Positions 9,390 through 18,449 of a DNA stretch of 64,000 nt are shown piece by piece. A program made the translations under genes and the position numbers. Below the pieces are notes generated by a model, which saw only the letters and a program-made list of their open reading frames with translations, made no database searches and was not told the DNA's origin. Within the stretch, counting starts at the first letter, position 1. Each line of letters starts with the position of its first letter. The DNA comes from Haloferax sulfurifontis ATCC BAA-897 (GTDB lineage: Archaea; Halobacteriota; Halobacteria; Halobacteriales; Haloferacaceae): the NCBI RefSeq assembly GCF_000337835.1, contig NZ_AOLM01000008.1:62001-126000 (forward strand), written 5' to 3'.

Positions 9390-10412
9390 ATGGACCTCTC
9401 TATCGTCGACCTCTCCCCGGTTCCGCGAGGCGGGACCGCGACCGACGCCTACGCGAACACCGTCGAGGCCGCCGCGCAAGCCGAGCGACTGGGTTACTCG
9501 CGCTTCTGGGTCGCCGAGCACCACGGCATGGCGAGCACCCTCGCGGGAACGACGCCCGAGGTGTTGCTCGGCCACCTCGCCGCGGAGACCGACTCGATTC
9601 GGCTCGGCTCCGGCGCGGTGTTGCTCAACCACTACAGCCCGTTCAAGGTCGCCGAACAGTTCGGCGCGCTCGACGGACTCGCCCCCGGCCGCATCGACGC
9701 TGGGCTCGGCCGGGCGAACGGGTCGCCCGCCTCGGACCAGGCGCTCGGGACGGACCGGCACGTCGAGGACCCCGACGGCGACCACGCCGAGAAGGTCGAG
9801 GCCGTCGTCAACCACCTCTACGACGACTACCCCGACGAGCACCCCTACGCCGACCTCGAAATCCCGCGGGGGAGCGGCGACCCGCCGGTCCCGTGGGTGC
9901 TCGGGTCGAGTCCGTCGAGCGCGACTATCGCGGGCGAACTCGGGCTTCCCTACTGCTTCGCGGGCTTCATCAGACCGCAGTTCGCCGTCCACTCCTTCGA
10001 GGAGTACCGAGAGAGCTTCCGGGCGTCCCCGCTCGCCGGCGGCATCGACGAACCCCACGGGATGGTCGCGGTGAACGCCGTCTGCGCCGAGACCGACGAG
10101 GAGGCGGCTCGGCTCCGCGCGGTGGCCGAGGCGACGTACAAGCGGATGCGCCGCGGCGAAGTCGGCACGAGGCCGACCGTCGAGGAGGCGATAGACGAAC
10201 TCGGCGGCGTCCCCGAGCCCACGCCCGCGACGCTCGGAGCCAACGAGTGGCCGCGAGCCATCTCCGGCAGTCCCGAGACGATTTCGGGGCTGTTGGACCA
10301 GCTCGCGGAGCGCGTCGGGGCCGACGAGATGATGATTCAGCACGTCGTCGGCGACCACGAAGACGGACTTCGCTCGCACGAACTGCTCGCCGAGGGCGTC
10401 GGCCTCGTCTGA
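9390..10412 (+). CDS. LLM-class flavin-dependent oxidoreductase
   Basis: This 340-aa member of the bacterial luciferase-like monooxygenase superfamily is probably an FMN- or F420-dependent TIM-barrel oxidoreductase. Family stretches include the N-terminal LSIVDLSPVPRG, RFWVAEHHGM, LGSGAVLLNHYSP, LAPGRIDAGLGRANGS and VPWVLGSSPSSA. These resemble the group of single-subunit LLM proteins often annotated MsnO8-like. The substrate is unknown. Haloarchaea make F420, so both cofactors are possible. It is monocistronic in appearance, with an AT-rich upstream region, and is followed by a small membrane protein gene after 67 bases. Confidence 0.88.
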   Translation: MDLSIVDLSPVPRGGTATDAYANTVEAAAQAERLGYSRFWVAEHHGMASTLAGTTPEVLLGHLAAETDSIRLGSGAVLLNHYSPFKVAEQFGALDGLAPGRIDAGLGRANGSPASDQALGTDRHVEDPDGDHAEKVEAVVNHLYDDYPDEHPYADLEIPRGSGDPPVPWVLGSSPSSATIAGELGLPYCFAGFIRPQFAVHSFEEYRESFRASPLAGGIDEPHGMVAVNAVCAETDEEAARLRAVAEATYKRMRRGEVGTRPTVEEAIDELGGVPEPTPATLGANEWPRAISGSPETISGLLDQLAERVGADEMMIQHVVGDHEDGLRSHELLAEGVGLV

Positions 10413-10479
10413 CGCGTCGGCGTCCGCGACAGTCTGCCTGCCCGGATAATTCATATTGCAGTCCCCCGGAATAAGGAGT

Positions 10480-10836
10480 GTGTCACGACTTCGGCATCTC
10501 CGGCTCGAAGACACGCCCTTCGAGGCCAGAGAGTTCTCACTGCTCTGGCTCATCGCGCTCGCGACCTACGGCGTCGGCGACATCGTCACGACGCTCACCC
10601 TCCTCTACTACGAGCGCCGGTTCGACGAGGCGAACGCCCTCCTCGTGGCGAGCACGGACGCCCTCGGACGGTGGGGGCTCGTCCTCCCGAAGCTCGCCGT
10701 CTTCCTCCTCTGTCTCGGCATCTGCGTCTACGGCGCTCGCGTGGGCGACAAAGTATTGTACTACCTGCCGCCGGTCGCGCTCGCCGTCATCGGAGCGTTC
10801 GCCACGGCGTTCAACCTCCGGCTCTTCGTCGGGTGA
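10480..10836 (+). CDS. Small membrane protein, function unknown
   Basis: This protein of about 118 aa has three to four hydrophobic segments (around LLWLIALATYGVGD, VLPKLAVFLLCLGICVYG and LPPVALAVIGAFATAFN). The start is uncertain: I use the GTG at 10480, but an in-frame TTG at 10456 would add eight residues. Its general look, with alternating GDIVTTLTLLYYE and membrane segments, recalls small haloarchaeal DUF5658-type proteins, but I am not sure of that family. It is convergent with the fibre operon, whose last stop is only 28 bases away. Confidence 0.7.
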   Translation: MSRLRHLRLEDTPFEAREFSLLWLIALATYGVGDIVTTLTLLYYERRFDEANALLVASTDALGRWGLVLPKLAVFLLCLGICVYGARVGDKVLYYLPPVALAVIGAFATAFNLRLFVG

Positions 10837-10863
10837 GCGGCTGAAAATCGGGGCGGAGCGCGC

Positions 10864-12732
10864 TCAGTCGGTCACCTGTTCGAGCGTGAAGACGAACTCC
10901 ACGTCGACGCTGTCGGTCTGTATCTCGTTGCCGGCCGACTCCCGAATCTGCCACTCGACGACGAGCGACAGCGACTCCCCGCCGTCGAGTCGGCCGAGCG
11001 AGACGGACTCGTTCCACACGTCGGCGAAGTCGAGATACGTCGTCTCGTCGCCGAGGACGTAGGTGCTCGTCCCGTTCGCCCGCTCGACGCGGAGCCGGAC
11101 GGCGAGCGCCTCGTGGAGTTCGCCCTCGTCGGCTCCGCCGGTCGAATCGACCGACAGTTCGGGACCGAATCGGCCGTTCTCGGCGGACTCGAACGGCATC
11201 GACTCCAGCGTCAACACGCCGGGGTCGCGGCCGCGGTTGGCGAGCGTCCCCGTCGAGTTGCCCGCGGAGCCGGGCGCGACCGACTGCGTGTCGAGAAGCG
11301 AGACGCCCGCCCCGCCGGAGCCGAGTTCGAGGTCGACGCCCTCCGGAGCGCTCCCGGCGGTGTTCTCGACGGTCACGTCGAACGACGCGGTCTCCTCGGT
11401 TCGGGCGACCTCGGTCGAGTCGCGGAACAACACCGCGGTCACGGAGACGTAACCCGTCGTGACAGTCGTCTCTCCGTCGTCGGTGGCGGCGAAGCCGTCG
11501 GTGCGGTCACCGTCGGCGTAGGTCACGTCGGAGCCGAGCGCGGCGGCGATATCCACGGGGCTCGGCTCCCGGAGAGTGACGCGGCGCTCCTCCTGCCAGC
11601 CGTCGTCGGGGACCCACGTGTTCACCACGAGCACGACGCTGTCGACCGTGCCGGTCCACGAGAGCGTCCCGGTCACGGGGCCGCTGAGCGACCCGACGGT
11701 CCCGTCGGCGCTTCGGACCGTCGGCGGGTCGGCGGCCTCGACCGAAAGCGTCGGGTCGGGCGACGCCGACGATGCGGCCGTGGTCGTCGTTTGACTGCCG
11801 CCGCTACCACCTCCACCGCCTCCGCCGCCGCCAACACCAGTGCCCGAGCGCGCCGTGGTGGTCGGCTCGGGACTGCTCGTCGGCGCGGGCGTCGACGTGG
11901 GCGTCGACGACGGGCTCGGGCTCGGCGTCGTGGTCTCGGTCGGCGTCGACGCGGGCGTCGGTGTGTCCGGGTCCTCGAACTGGTTCGTTTCCTCGGGCGG
12001 GGCGTCCCGCGTCGGCGAGGGCGGCGTCACGGTGACGTCCGGCGGCGACGGCTCTGGGTCGTCGCCGCCCCGGAGGTCCGAAATCGCGTCGTTGATGCCG
12101 CTGTCGTCGAGGAAGCGGTCGATGCTCCCGGGAGCGGCGAAACCGGTTCCGACCAGCACGATGCCGACGACCACGAAGACGATGAACACCCGACCGGCAA
12201 TCTGCGAGAGCCGCCGCGAGAGCGTGCCGAGGAGCTTCGCCGACAAGAGCGAGGCGAGCGACAGCGGAAGCGGGAACAGCCCCGCCCGCGGCGGGCGGTA
12301 CTCGACCACCAGCGCCGTCTCGGTCGGCCGGTCGCCGGGTTCGACCTCGTCGCCGACAGCGACCGAGTACTCGTCGGTACGGGGTTCGCCGTCCTCGTCG
12401 GGCGAGGGTCGCTCGCGTTCGACAAGCGCGGGTTCGGCGTCGGCTTCGGTGCCGGTGCCGACGAACGACGCCGAATGCGCGTCCCAACGCCGGACCGCCC
12501 GGACGACCCCGTGGACGGGAAGGCGCTCGCCGGGAAGACAGAGGACGCGGTCGCCCCGTTCGAGACGCTCGAAGTCGACCTCCTCGAAGTCGTCTGCATT
12601 GTTGTCGTCCGCGTCGCTGTCGTCCGCGTCGCCGTCAACGAGGCGTCGACACCGGGTCGCGTCGGCGAGCGCCAGTTCGGGCGACTGCTCGGGCGTCCAG
12701 TCGGGCGCGTTCGCGTCGTCCGGGCTGGTCAC
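10864..12732 (-). CDS. Membrane-anchored protein with TasA-like C-terminal signature
   Basis: This 622-aa protein is the last gene of the fibre operon, seven bases after the signal peptidase stop. The N-terminal ~170 residues are soluble and acidic and include a charged stretch LERGDRVLCLPGERLPVHG. A single transmembrane segment follows (FIVFVVVGIVLVGTGFAA). Next come a Pro/Ser/Thr-rich linker of about 100 residues and a glycine tract, which suggests a glycosylated cell-wall-spanning stalk. The C-terminal ~280 residues look like an extracellular beta-rich domain. It ends with SAGNE followed by a D-x-V-x-F strand, the same ending as both secreted TasA-like proteins upstream. I infer a membrane anchor or assembly factor for the fibre. 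The domain resembles what is annotated DUF5305 in haloarchaea, but I could not check this. Confidence 0.75.
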   Translation of the reverse strand: MTSPDDANAPDWTPEQSPELALADATRCRRLVDGDADDSDADDNNADDFEEVDFERLERGDRVLCLPGERLPVHGVVRAVRRWDAHSASFVGTGTEADAEPALVERERPSPDEDGEPRTDEYSVAVGDEVEPGDRPTETALVVEYRPPRAGLFPLPLSLASLLSAKLLGTLSRRLSQIAGRVFIVFVVVGIVLVGTGFAAPGSIDRFLDDSGINDAISDLRGGDDPEPSPPDVTVTPPSPTRDAPPEETNQFEDPDTPTPASTPTETTTPSPSPSSTPTSTPAPTSSPEPTTTARSGTGVGGGGGGGGGSGGSQTTTTAASSASPDPTLSVEAADPPTVRSADGTVGSLSGPVTGTLSWTGTVDSVVLVVNTWVPDDGWQEERRVTLREPSPVDIAAALGSDVTYADGDRTDGFAATDDGETTVTTGYVSVTAVLFRDSTEVARTEETASFDVTVENTAGSAPEGVDLELGSGGAGVSLLDTQSVAPGSAGNSTGTLANRGRDPGVLTLESMPFESAENGRFGPELSVDSTGGADEGELHEALAVRLRVERANGTSTYVLGDETTYLDFADVWNESVSLGRLDGGESLSLVVEWQIRESAGNEIQTDSVDVEFVFTLEQVTD

Positions 12733-12739
12733 GAGGGAT

Positions 12740-13567
12740 TCACCGCCCGTCCTCGGAGGTCTCGTCGGTCGGCGCGTCAGAAGGGCAGTCGACGGGGTCG
12801 GTCACCCATTCCATGCCGTCGGCCGAGCCGGAGGGCGCGGCGTCGAACGGCGAGGGAGACGGGTCGACGACGGCGACGGGGTCCGAGAGGCGGACGCCAG
12901 TTCGCTCCGGGTAGAGCGTGACGCCGCCGTCCGAGGCGCTGACGTAGCCGGCATCGATACCGGCCGCTCCGCCCGTGGAACCGCCGCTTGCGGTACTCCC
13001 GTCGGATTCGTCGGACCCGTCGGACTCGTCGGGGTCGACCTCGACGAGCGCGTCGGTGTACAGCGAGTAGAGCTCGGTCACGACGAGGAGCGCGCCGGGG
13101 AGGATGACGAACAGGACCAATCCGAGTCCCGACTGGACGAACTGCGCGGCGAGCCCGAGATACGGCACGTGGAACCAGACGCGACCGACGACGCGGTCGG
13201 CGGTGACGGGGTCCGAGTCGACGTCCTCATTGGCGTCGCCTTTCGTTCGGAACACCGGACTGTCGCCGCTTCGGTCCACCGCGACGACCCGGTGGGTCAC
13301 GCGGTCGGTCCGCTCGTCGGTGATGGCGCTTCCGGCTTCCCGGTAGGTGATGATGTCGCCCTCCGAGATGTCCGCTGGCGGTACGTCGCGGACGACCACC
13401 ACGTCGCCGGCGTCGAACGTCGGCGACATACTCCCCGAGAGGACGGTGTAGCTGGCGTCGGCACCGAAGGCCTGCGGCGCGGCGAGCACGACGACGAGCG
13501 CGACGGCGACGAGGAGCACGACGCCCCCGAGGACGCGGGCCGCGGCGGCGAGACGAGACCAGTTCAT
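12740..13567 (-). CDS. Signal peptidase I, SipW/ER type (S26B)
   Basis: This 275-aa membrane signal peptidase has an N-terminal transmembrane helix (residues ~12-34), the nucleophile motif SGSMSP (Ser46), the general-base motif VTHRVV (His92) and KGDANEDVD. Use of His rather than Lys marks the archaeal/ER/SipW type. A second hydrophobic helix (~125-150) follows, and then an unusually long acidic Ser/Gly/Pro tail of ~120 residues not needed for catalysis. It starts three bases after the stop of the second TasA-like gene. It sits inside an operon of proteins with SipW-type signals, so it is most likely dedicated to them, as SipW is to TasA in Bacillus. Confidence 0.9.
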   Translation of the reverse strand: MNWSRLAAAARVLGGVVLLVAVALVVVLAAPQAFGADASYTVLSGSMSPTFDAGDVVVVRDVPPADISEGDIITYREAGSAITDERTDRVTHRVVAVDRSGDSPVFRTKGDANEDVDSDPVTADRVVGRVWFHVPYLGLAAQFVQSGLGLVLFVILPGALLVVTELYSLYTDALVEVDPDESDGSDESDGSTASGGSTGGAAGIDAGYVSASDGGVTLYPERTGVRLSDPVAVVDPSPSPFDAAPSGSADGMEWVTDPVDCPSDAPTDETSEDGR

Positions 13568-13570
13568 CGG

Positions 13571-15271
13571 TCAGGCGCCCCCGTCGGCGTCGTCTCCGGT
13601 CCCGTCGTCACCGCCGGCGTTCTCGGGGGCGGCCGGTTCGGTTTCGGAGTCGGAGTCAACCGATTCGGTTTCGGAGCCGGGGTCAGCCGCATCGGTTTTA
13701 GAGTCGGAGTCGGAATCGGTCGTTTCGTCGCTTTTCCCGACGTCATCGTCTTGGCCGGCTTCACCGTCGCCGTCGTCTTGGCCGGCTTCACCGTCTCCAC
13801 CGTCTCCGCCGTCTTGCTCGGGTTCGGCTTCACCGTCTCCACCGTCTCCGCCGTCTTGCTCGGGTTCGGCTTCGTCGTCTTGCTTGGAATCGGATTCGGC
13901 GTCTTGGTCGTTCTCTCCGGCCTCGTCCTCGACATCCGCTTTCTCGATGCTGTCGTCTTCTCCGTCCTCGGATTCGCCGTCTTCCTCGGTCGTCTCGACC
14001 TCGTTTGTTCTGACTGCGTCGCCCGTCTTGACGTCGACGCGCATCACGAGGTCGTCGGGGTCGACGTGGGCGTGGTGGTGCCACGAGAACCGGAGCTTGC
14101 CGGTGAGCGAGAACGACCCGTCTATCTCGCGGGCGATTCGGACGTGGTTCGTGCCGGTCGCGTCGACCGAGACGTCGGCGAGGGCGCTCGTCCGGCCGTC
14201 GGCGGTGAGTTCGAGGTCCGAGACCGCGACCGACGTCCAGGCGGCCGAGGCGGAGACCGTGACGCCGAGCGCGACCACGTCGTTCGCGCCGACGCCCTGT
14301 CCCTTCCGCCCGTGTTTGTCCGGGTACTCGGTGCCGCCGACGGTCATCGTCACCTTACTGCCGTCGAAGTCGACGCGGAACGACTCGGTTCGGCCCGACC
14401 ACCACGCGTGTTGCCAGTCGTTGTTCTGCCTGTGGAGGCGGGTCTCGGAGCTTCCGGAGCGCTTCAGCACCGCGACTTCGTAGTTCTCCGGCTCCGAGTT
14501 GCCGTACACGAAGCCGTCGTAGGGCTCGCCGTAGCGGGCGAGCGTCGCCCAGTCCCAGCCGCCCATCGCGTCGCGGGCGTTGCCGGAGCCGGACGTTGAA
14601 CCGTCGTCGCCGTCGTCGCCGACCTCGCAGGACGCGCCGTCGTCGGCGTCGGCCCGCTGGTCGAGCGCGAACCGGAGGTCGACGCCCGCGATATCCGAGG
14701 CGACTTCGTTGCCGGCGCTCGACGGGAGCCGCCACGCGATGACGAAGTCGACCGACTCGCCGGACGCGAGTTCGTAATCGAGGTCGAACGTCTCGTCCGC
14801 GACGAAAATCGAGTCGAGGGTCGCGTAGTCGGAACTCCCGCAGAGGTACGTCTTCGACCCGTCGGGGGCTTCGAGCCACGCGCGGACTTCGAGCACCTGC
14901 GCGAGTTCGCCGTCCCCGACGCGGGGGTCGTTCTGCGACGGGGGCTCCGACTGGCCGTTCTCGTCGTCGGTGACGCCGAGCACGTCGATGTCGAGGAAGC
15001 CCGCGAGCGACCCGCGGTTGCGGAGCGTCACCGACGCGGTGCCGCTGTCGCCGGGCGCGAGGCCCGACTCTTCGAGGAACGTGAGTCGCTCGTCGTCGCC
15101 GTCGACCGTCAGGTCGAGCGTGCCGACGCCGAACGACGCGTCGGCGCGCTCGGTGTCGGAAAACGCCGAGTAAGTGCCGACGCCCGCGGCGGCGCTTCCG
15201 GCGCTAATCGTGAAGAGCCCGCCGAGGAATCGGCGTCGGGTGAGCGTCAGCGTTGGTGTCTGTTTCGGCAT
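13571..15271 (-). CDS. Large TasA-like secreted protein with acidic repeat tail
   Basis: This 566-aa exported protein starts with a Tat/SipW-type signal: TRRRFLGG, then a hydrophobic run and SAAAGVGTYSAFSDTE. That stretch is nearly identical in design to the smaller TasA-like protein upstream. Residues ~40-215 form the TasA-like domain ending in SSAGNE plus a D-x-R-F strand. The middle (~230-430) is a different, WD/W-rich domain with GGWDWATLARYGEPYDGF and a HHHAH cluster. The last ~130 residues are almost entirely Asp/Glu/Gly/Ser with tandem EAEPEQDGGDGGDG units, as expected for a Ca2+- or water-binding haloarchaeal surface tail. The gene lies three bases upstream of its likely signal peptidase. 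Confidence 0.85.
   Translation of the reverse strand: MPKQTPTLTLTRRRFLGGLFTISAGSAAAGVGTYSAFSDTERADASFGVGTLDLTVDGDDERLTFLEESGLAPGDSGTASVTLRNRGSLAGFLDIDVLGVTDDENGQSEPPSQNDPRVGDGELAQVLEVRAWLEAPDGSKTYLCGSSDYATLDSIFVADETFDLDYELASGESVDFVIAWRLPSSAGNEVASDIAGVDLRFALDQRADADDGASCEVGDDGDDGSTSGSGNARDAMGGWDWATLARYGEPYDGFVYGNSEPENYEVAVLKRSGSSETRLHRQNNDWQHAWWSGRTESFRVDFDGSKVTMTVGGTEYPDKHGRKGQGVGANDVVALGVTVSASAAWTSVAVSDLELTADGRTSALADVSVDATGTNHVRIAREIDGSFSLTGKLRFSWHHHAHVDPDDLVMRVDVKTGDAVRTNEVETTEEDGESEDGEDDSIEKADVEDEAGENDQDAESDSKQDDEAEPEQDGGDGGDGEAEPEQDGGDGGDGEAGQDDGDGEAGQDDDVGKSDETTDSDSDSKTDAADPGSETESVDSDSETEPAAPENAGGDDGTGDDADGGA
13784..13867 (-). repeat. Two tandem 42-bp repeats in the acidic tail
   Basis: Two consecutive 42-bp units at 13784-13825 and 13826-13867 encode the repeated acidic segment EAEPEQDGGDGGDG of the large TasA-like protein. 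Shorter degenerate copies follow toward the C-terminus. The units look identical at nucleotide level, so the duplication is recent and tail length may vary between strains. Confidence 0.9.
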
Positions 15272-15382
15272 CGAGAGGCGTGAAGTCGTCGTGCGCGTTC
15301 GGAGGGCCGGAACGAAAGAGATGGACGCGGTCGGTTCGACCGGGTCGCGTCGTCTGCGTCGCCCGCGAACGCGAACTGTGAT

Positions 15383-15445
15383 TACTGGCTGTCCAGCTGG
15401 TTCTACTGGCTGTCCCGCTGATTCTACTGGCTGTCCCGCTGGTTC
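15383..15445 (-). repeat. Three tandem 21-bp repeats spanning the stop codon of the TasA-like gene
   Basis: Three 21-bp units (15383-15403, 15404-15424, 15425-15445) repeat the last six codons plus stop of the small TasA-like gene. Reading downstream in frame gives NQRDSQ-stop, NQRDSQ-stop and NQLDSQ-stop. The units differ by only one or two bases, which suggests slippage. Only the first stop is used; the rest is non-coding and could serve as a 3' UTR element. Confidence 0.9.
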
Positions 15446-16047
15446 AGTTCGAAGTCGAACTGAATGTCGAGCCCGTCGGCTTGGAACTCGTTTCCGGCGC
15501 TCTCCTGCATCTCCAGCGCGAAGGAGAACGTCTTCGTCTCGCCGGACGCGAGAGCGATGTCCCGGACGTTGGAATCGTCGTCCTCGCCGTCGTTGTTGTC
15601 GACCACGTCGGCCAGCGTGGCCGAGCCGCCGAACCGGTCGGCGAGCACGTCGAGGCTCCCGACTTCGAACGTCGTCACGTCGAGGACGCCCGCGAGGTCC
15701 GCCACCGAGGCGTCCGCGTCGCCGTCGTCGCCGGCCGTGGCGTCGCTGTCGTTTTCGGTCAGCGTGAGGTCGATATCGAGGCTCCCGTCGAGCGTGCCGT
15801 CGTTTTCGAGGTCGACCTCGAAGGTGTCGGTCTCGTCGCCGGGCGCGAGGCCCGTGGCGCTGAAGCTCGCGGAACTGGCCCCGTCGGCGAGGCTCAGCGT
15901 CCCCGCCTGAAGCGTGTTCTCGGTGCTCGATTCGGTGTCGTTGAACAGGGCGAACGTGCCCACCCCGGCGGCGGCGCTTCCCGCGCCGATCGTGAGGAGG
16001 CCTCCGAGGGCGCGGCGTCGTGTGAGTTTGAATACTTTTTCTGCCAT
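15424..16047 (-). CDS. TasA-like secreted fibre protein (SipW-type signal)
   Basis: This 207-aa secreted protein is the first gene of the operon. The N-terminus has a basic twin-arginine start (LTRRRALGG), a hydrophobic stretch and SAAAGVGTFALFNDTESS, the layout seen in SipW-dependent TasA/CalY proteins and in archaeal bundling-pilus subunits. The mature part is acidic, with a SATGLAPGDE turn and the C-terminal strand ESAGNEFQADGLDIQFDF. Members of this family polymerise into extracellular fibres that hold biofilms together. I chose the ATG at 16047 because it gives the canonical signal. A 208-base gap separates it from the upstream response regulator. Confidence 0.88.
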   Translation of the reverse strand: MAEKVFKLTRRRALGGLLTIGAGSAAAGVGTFALFNDTESSTENTLQAGTLSLADGASSASFSATGLAPGDETDTFEVDLENDGTLDGSLDIDLTLTENDSDATAGDDGDADASVADLAGVLDVTTFEVGSLDVLADRFGGSATLADVVDNNDGEDDDSNVRDIALASGETKTFSFALEMQESAGNEFQADGLDIQFDFELNQRDSQ

Positions 16048-16255
16048 TGAGTTCTCCGTGCGGCCCACCGTACACCCACTCCCTTCCGTGACATTCTGGG
16101 TGGGGTGACCTTCAGAGATCTCTACTCGATTACGCGGGAATAATCAGATACCACCATTATGCGGTATCCGGCAAAAACCGAGCGACGTGGTAGCGCCCGG
16201 CACAGCCCGGTGGGACGAGAGCACCCGGACCGCCTCGGGTCGGCGACGCGTCGTC

Positions 16256-18250
16256 TCACTCGGCGTCGAACAGTTCGGCGAAGACCTTCCGCTGGGCCGC
16301 CCTGAGGTGTTGGGTGAACGTCGACCGCGAGACGCCGATGGCCTCGGCCACCTCGGCGGCGCTCCGTCGCTTCGGCCGCTCGAAGTAGCCCGTCCGGTAC
16401 GCGACTTCGAGCGACTCGCGCTGGCGGTCGGTCAGTCCGTCCAACACGCTGGCACCGATATCGGACTCGACGGTGCGGTGGCTCCGCGCGGTCATGACGA
16501 CGCTGTCGAAGGCCGCCGCGAGCGCCTCGACGAACGGGCCGGCCGGTCGCCGCCGGGAGAGGTCGACGACGACGGTCGCCTCGCCGTCCGCCACGACGAC
16601 GCGGTGGAGGACGCCGCCCGCGTCGGCGATGGTCGTCCCCAGCGAGGGCGCGGACGTGTCGAACTGCGCCCGGACGACCCCGTCGCCGGCGGTCACGGCT
16701 CCGGGAGTCACGCCGTCGAGACTCGCCAGCGCGTCGGTCACCGCCGCCTCGGACGCGCCGCGGACCGTCACGAAGTAGCGCTCCCTGTCGCCGCGGGGCA
16801 ACACCGTGTGGACGACGACCTCCGCGTCGCGGCCGAGCGCGTCGCCGACCGCCAGAAGCCCCGCGTCGGCGTCGCGGACGCGGAGGCGGACGCGGACCAC
16901 CTCGTCTGCCACCAGCGCCTCGCGGCTCTCGGCGGTGCTGAGGGCGTAGCCGAGCGTCTCCGCCAGTTCTTCGAACCGGCGGCGCTCCCGGTCGTCGTCG
17001 GCACCGCGGCGGTACACGCCGAGGACGCCGTAGTCGACGCCGCCGTACCGGAGCGCGACGGCGACCGCGGTCTCGATATCGGCGTCGGCCGCGGCGGCCG
17101 TCCACCCGGCGTCGGGAGCGGTCGCGGGCGCGTCGGCGTCAGTGTCAGTGTCGGCGTCGAGTCCGCGCCCGTCGTCGACGGCGCGGACGACCGTCGTCCC
17201 CTCGCGGAAGGCGGTCAGACTCGGTTCGGTCGAGTCGCGCCGGACCGCCGCGTCGGCGTCGAAGACGCCCGCCGTCCGGAGGTACGACTCGTCGCCGACG
17301 ACGGCGAGCGGGTCGAGTCCGCCGCCCGCGGTGCGCTCGCCCACCCACGCCGCGACGGTGTCGGGGTCGCTCCCGATGTACCGACAGAACGACTCCGCGA
17401 CCTCGACGCGCGACGACTGTCGGACGAGGATCTCCCGAATCGCCTCCTTCGTGTCGCGCTCGCGTTCGAGTCGGCGCTGGTGGTTGACCTGCGCCGTGAT
17501 GTCCCGGATGACGCCGATGGTTCCGGGGAGTCCGTCGTCGACGACGTGGTCGATATCGAGGATGCAGTGGCGCGTCTCGCCGCCGCGGTTGCGGATGCGG
17601 ATGTCGAGCGACTGCGGGACCCTCCGGTCGAGCGCGTCGCGGACGCGGCCTCGGTCGTCGGGGTGGACGACCGTCTCGACGATGTCGCCGTCGGTGAGCG
17701 CCGCGCGGTCGTACCCGGTGAGCGTCGTCGCCGCCTCGTTGACGAGGACGACGCCGCCGTCGCGGGCGACGAAGATGGCGTCGCGGACGTTCTCGACCAG
17801 CGTCCGGTAGCGCGCCTCGCTCTCGGCGAGCGCGCGCTCCGTTCGGTGTTTGTCGACGGCCGTCCGAACGCGCGTGGCGAGCGCCGCGGCGCTGTCGTCA
17901 ACGCTCGTCTTGACGATGTAGTCGTCCGCGCCGGCCGACAGCGCGCTACTGGCGAGCCCCTCGCTTCCGGCACCGGTAAAGAGGAGAAACGGGATGTCGG
18001 GTCGGGCGTCTCGGACCGCCGCCAGCAGTTCGATTCCCGTCCGGCCGGGCATGTAGTAATCGCTGACGACGCACTCCACGTCGGCGGTGAGGCGGGCGAG
18101 CGCACCCTCGGGGCTGTTGGCCTCGCGAACCTCGAAGTCGGGGGCCACCTCGCGGAGTCGATGCACCACGAGCGTCAGCCAGTCGCGGTTGTCGTCGACG
18201 AGGAGGACGGTGACTGGGTCCGCGCTCGTTCGGTCTGTCGTCTCGGTCAC
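16256..18250 (-). CDS. Response regulator with PAS, GAF and HTH_10 DNA-binding domains
   Basis: This 664-aa cytoplasmic regulator starts at the GTG 18250, just before the receiver domain. Domains in order are: receiver (residues ~10-130, phospho-acceptor Asp in VVSDYYMPG, Lys in DDYIVKTS), PAS (~145-260, with VLVNEAATTLTGYDR), a GAF-like sensor and the bacterio-opsin-activator central domain (~300-590), and a C-terminal HTH_10 (LTDRQRESLEVAYRTGYF then AEVAEAIGVSRSTFTQHL). It is transcribed toward the TasA-like operon and is divergent from a 7TM histidine kinase. The simplest reading is a two-component pair that controls the fibre genes. Direct control is inference. Confidence 0.88.
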   Translation of the reverse strand: MTETTDRTSADPVTVLLVDDNRDWLTLVVHRLREVAPDFEVREANSPEGALARLTADVECVVSDYYMPGRTGIELLAAVRDARPDIPFLLFTGAGSEGLASSALSAGADDYIVKTSVDDSAAALATRVRTAVDKHRTERALAESEARYRTLVENVRDAIFVARDGGVVLVNEAATTLTGYDRAALTDGDIVETVVHPDDRGRVRDALDRRVPQSLDIRIRNRGGETRHCILDIDHVVDDGLPGTIGVIRDITAQVNHQRRLERERDTKEAIREILVRQSSRVEVAESFCRYIGSDPDTVAAWVGERTAGGGLDPLAVVGDESYLRTAGVFDADAAVRRDSTEPSLTAFREGTTVVRAVDDGRGLDADTDTDADAPATAPDAGWTAAAADADIETAVAVALRYGGVDYGVLGVYRRGADDDRERRRFEELAETLGYALSTAESREALVADEVVRVRLRVRDADAGLLAVGDALGRDAEVVVHTVLPRGDRERYFVTVRGASEAAVTDALASLDGVTPGAVTAGDGVVRAQFDTSAPSLGTTIADAGGVLHRVVVADGEATVVVDLSRRRPAGPFVEALAAAFDSVVMTARSHRTVESDIGASVLDGLTDRQRESLEVAYRTGYFERPKRRSAAEVAEAIGVSRSTFTQHLRAAQRKVFAELFDAE

Positions 18251-18449
18251 GGCAGTTCGGCCGTCCGTGGCACATCGACCGGCATAAACTGTTCGGATGC
18301 GAACACCTAGAGCGCTCAAGGAACCCGGGACGCCGGTCCGGTTACGCCGACAGCGGGGCGGTGAGAGCGCTCGAACATATAGTTTAAATACAAGAGTGAG
18401 CACAGAACACGCACCGATGGACGCGAAAAGCGGTCGGGTGCAGTGAGCG

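Noticed and set aside
16187..18310. Plus-strand open frame opposite the response regulator
   Set aside because: The minus-strand frame has receiver, PAS and HTH_10 motifs; the plus frame has none.
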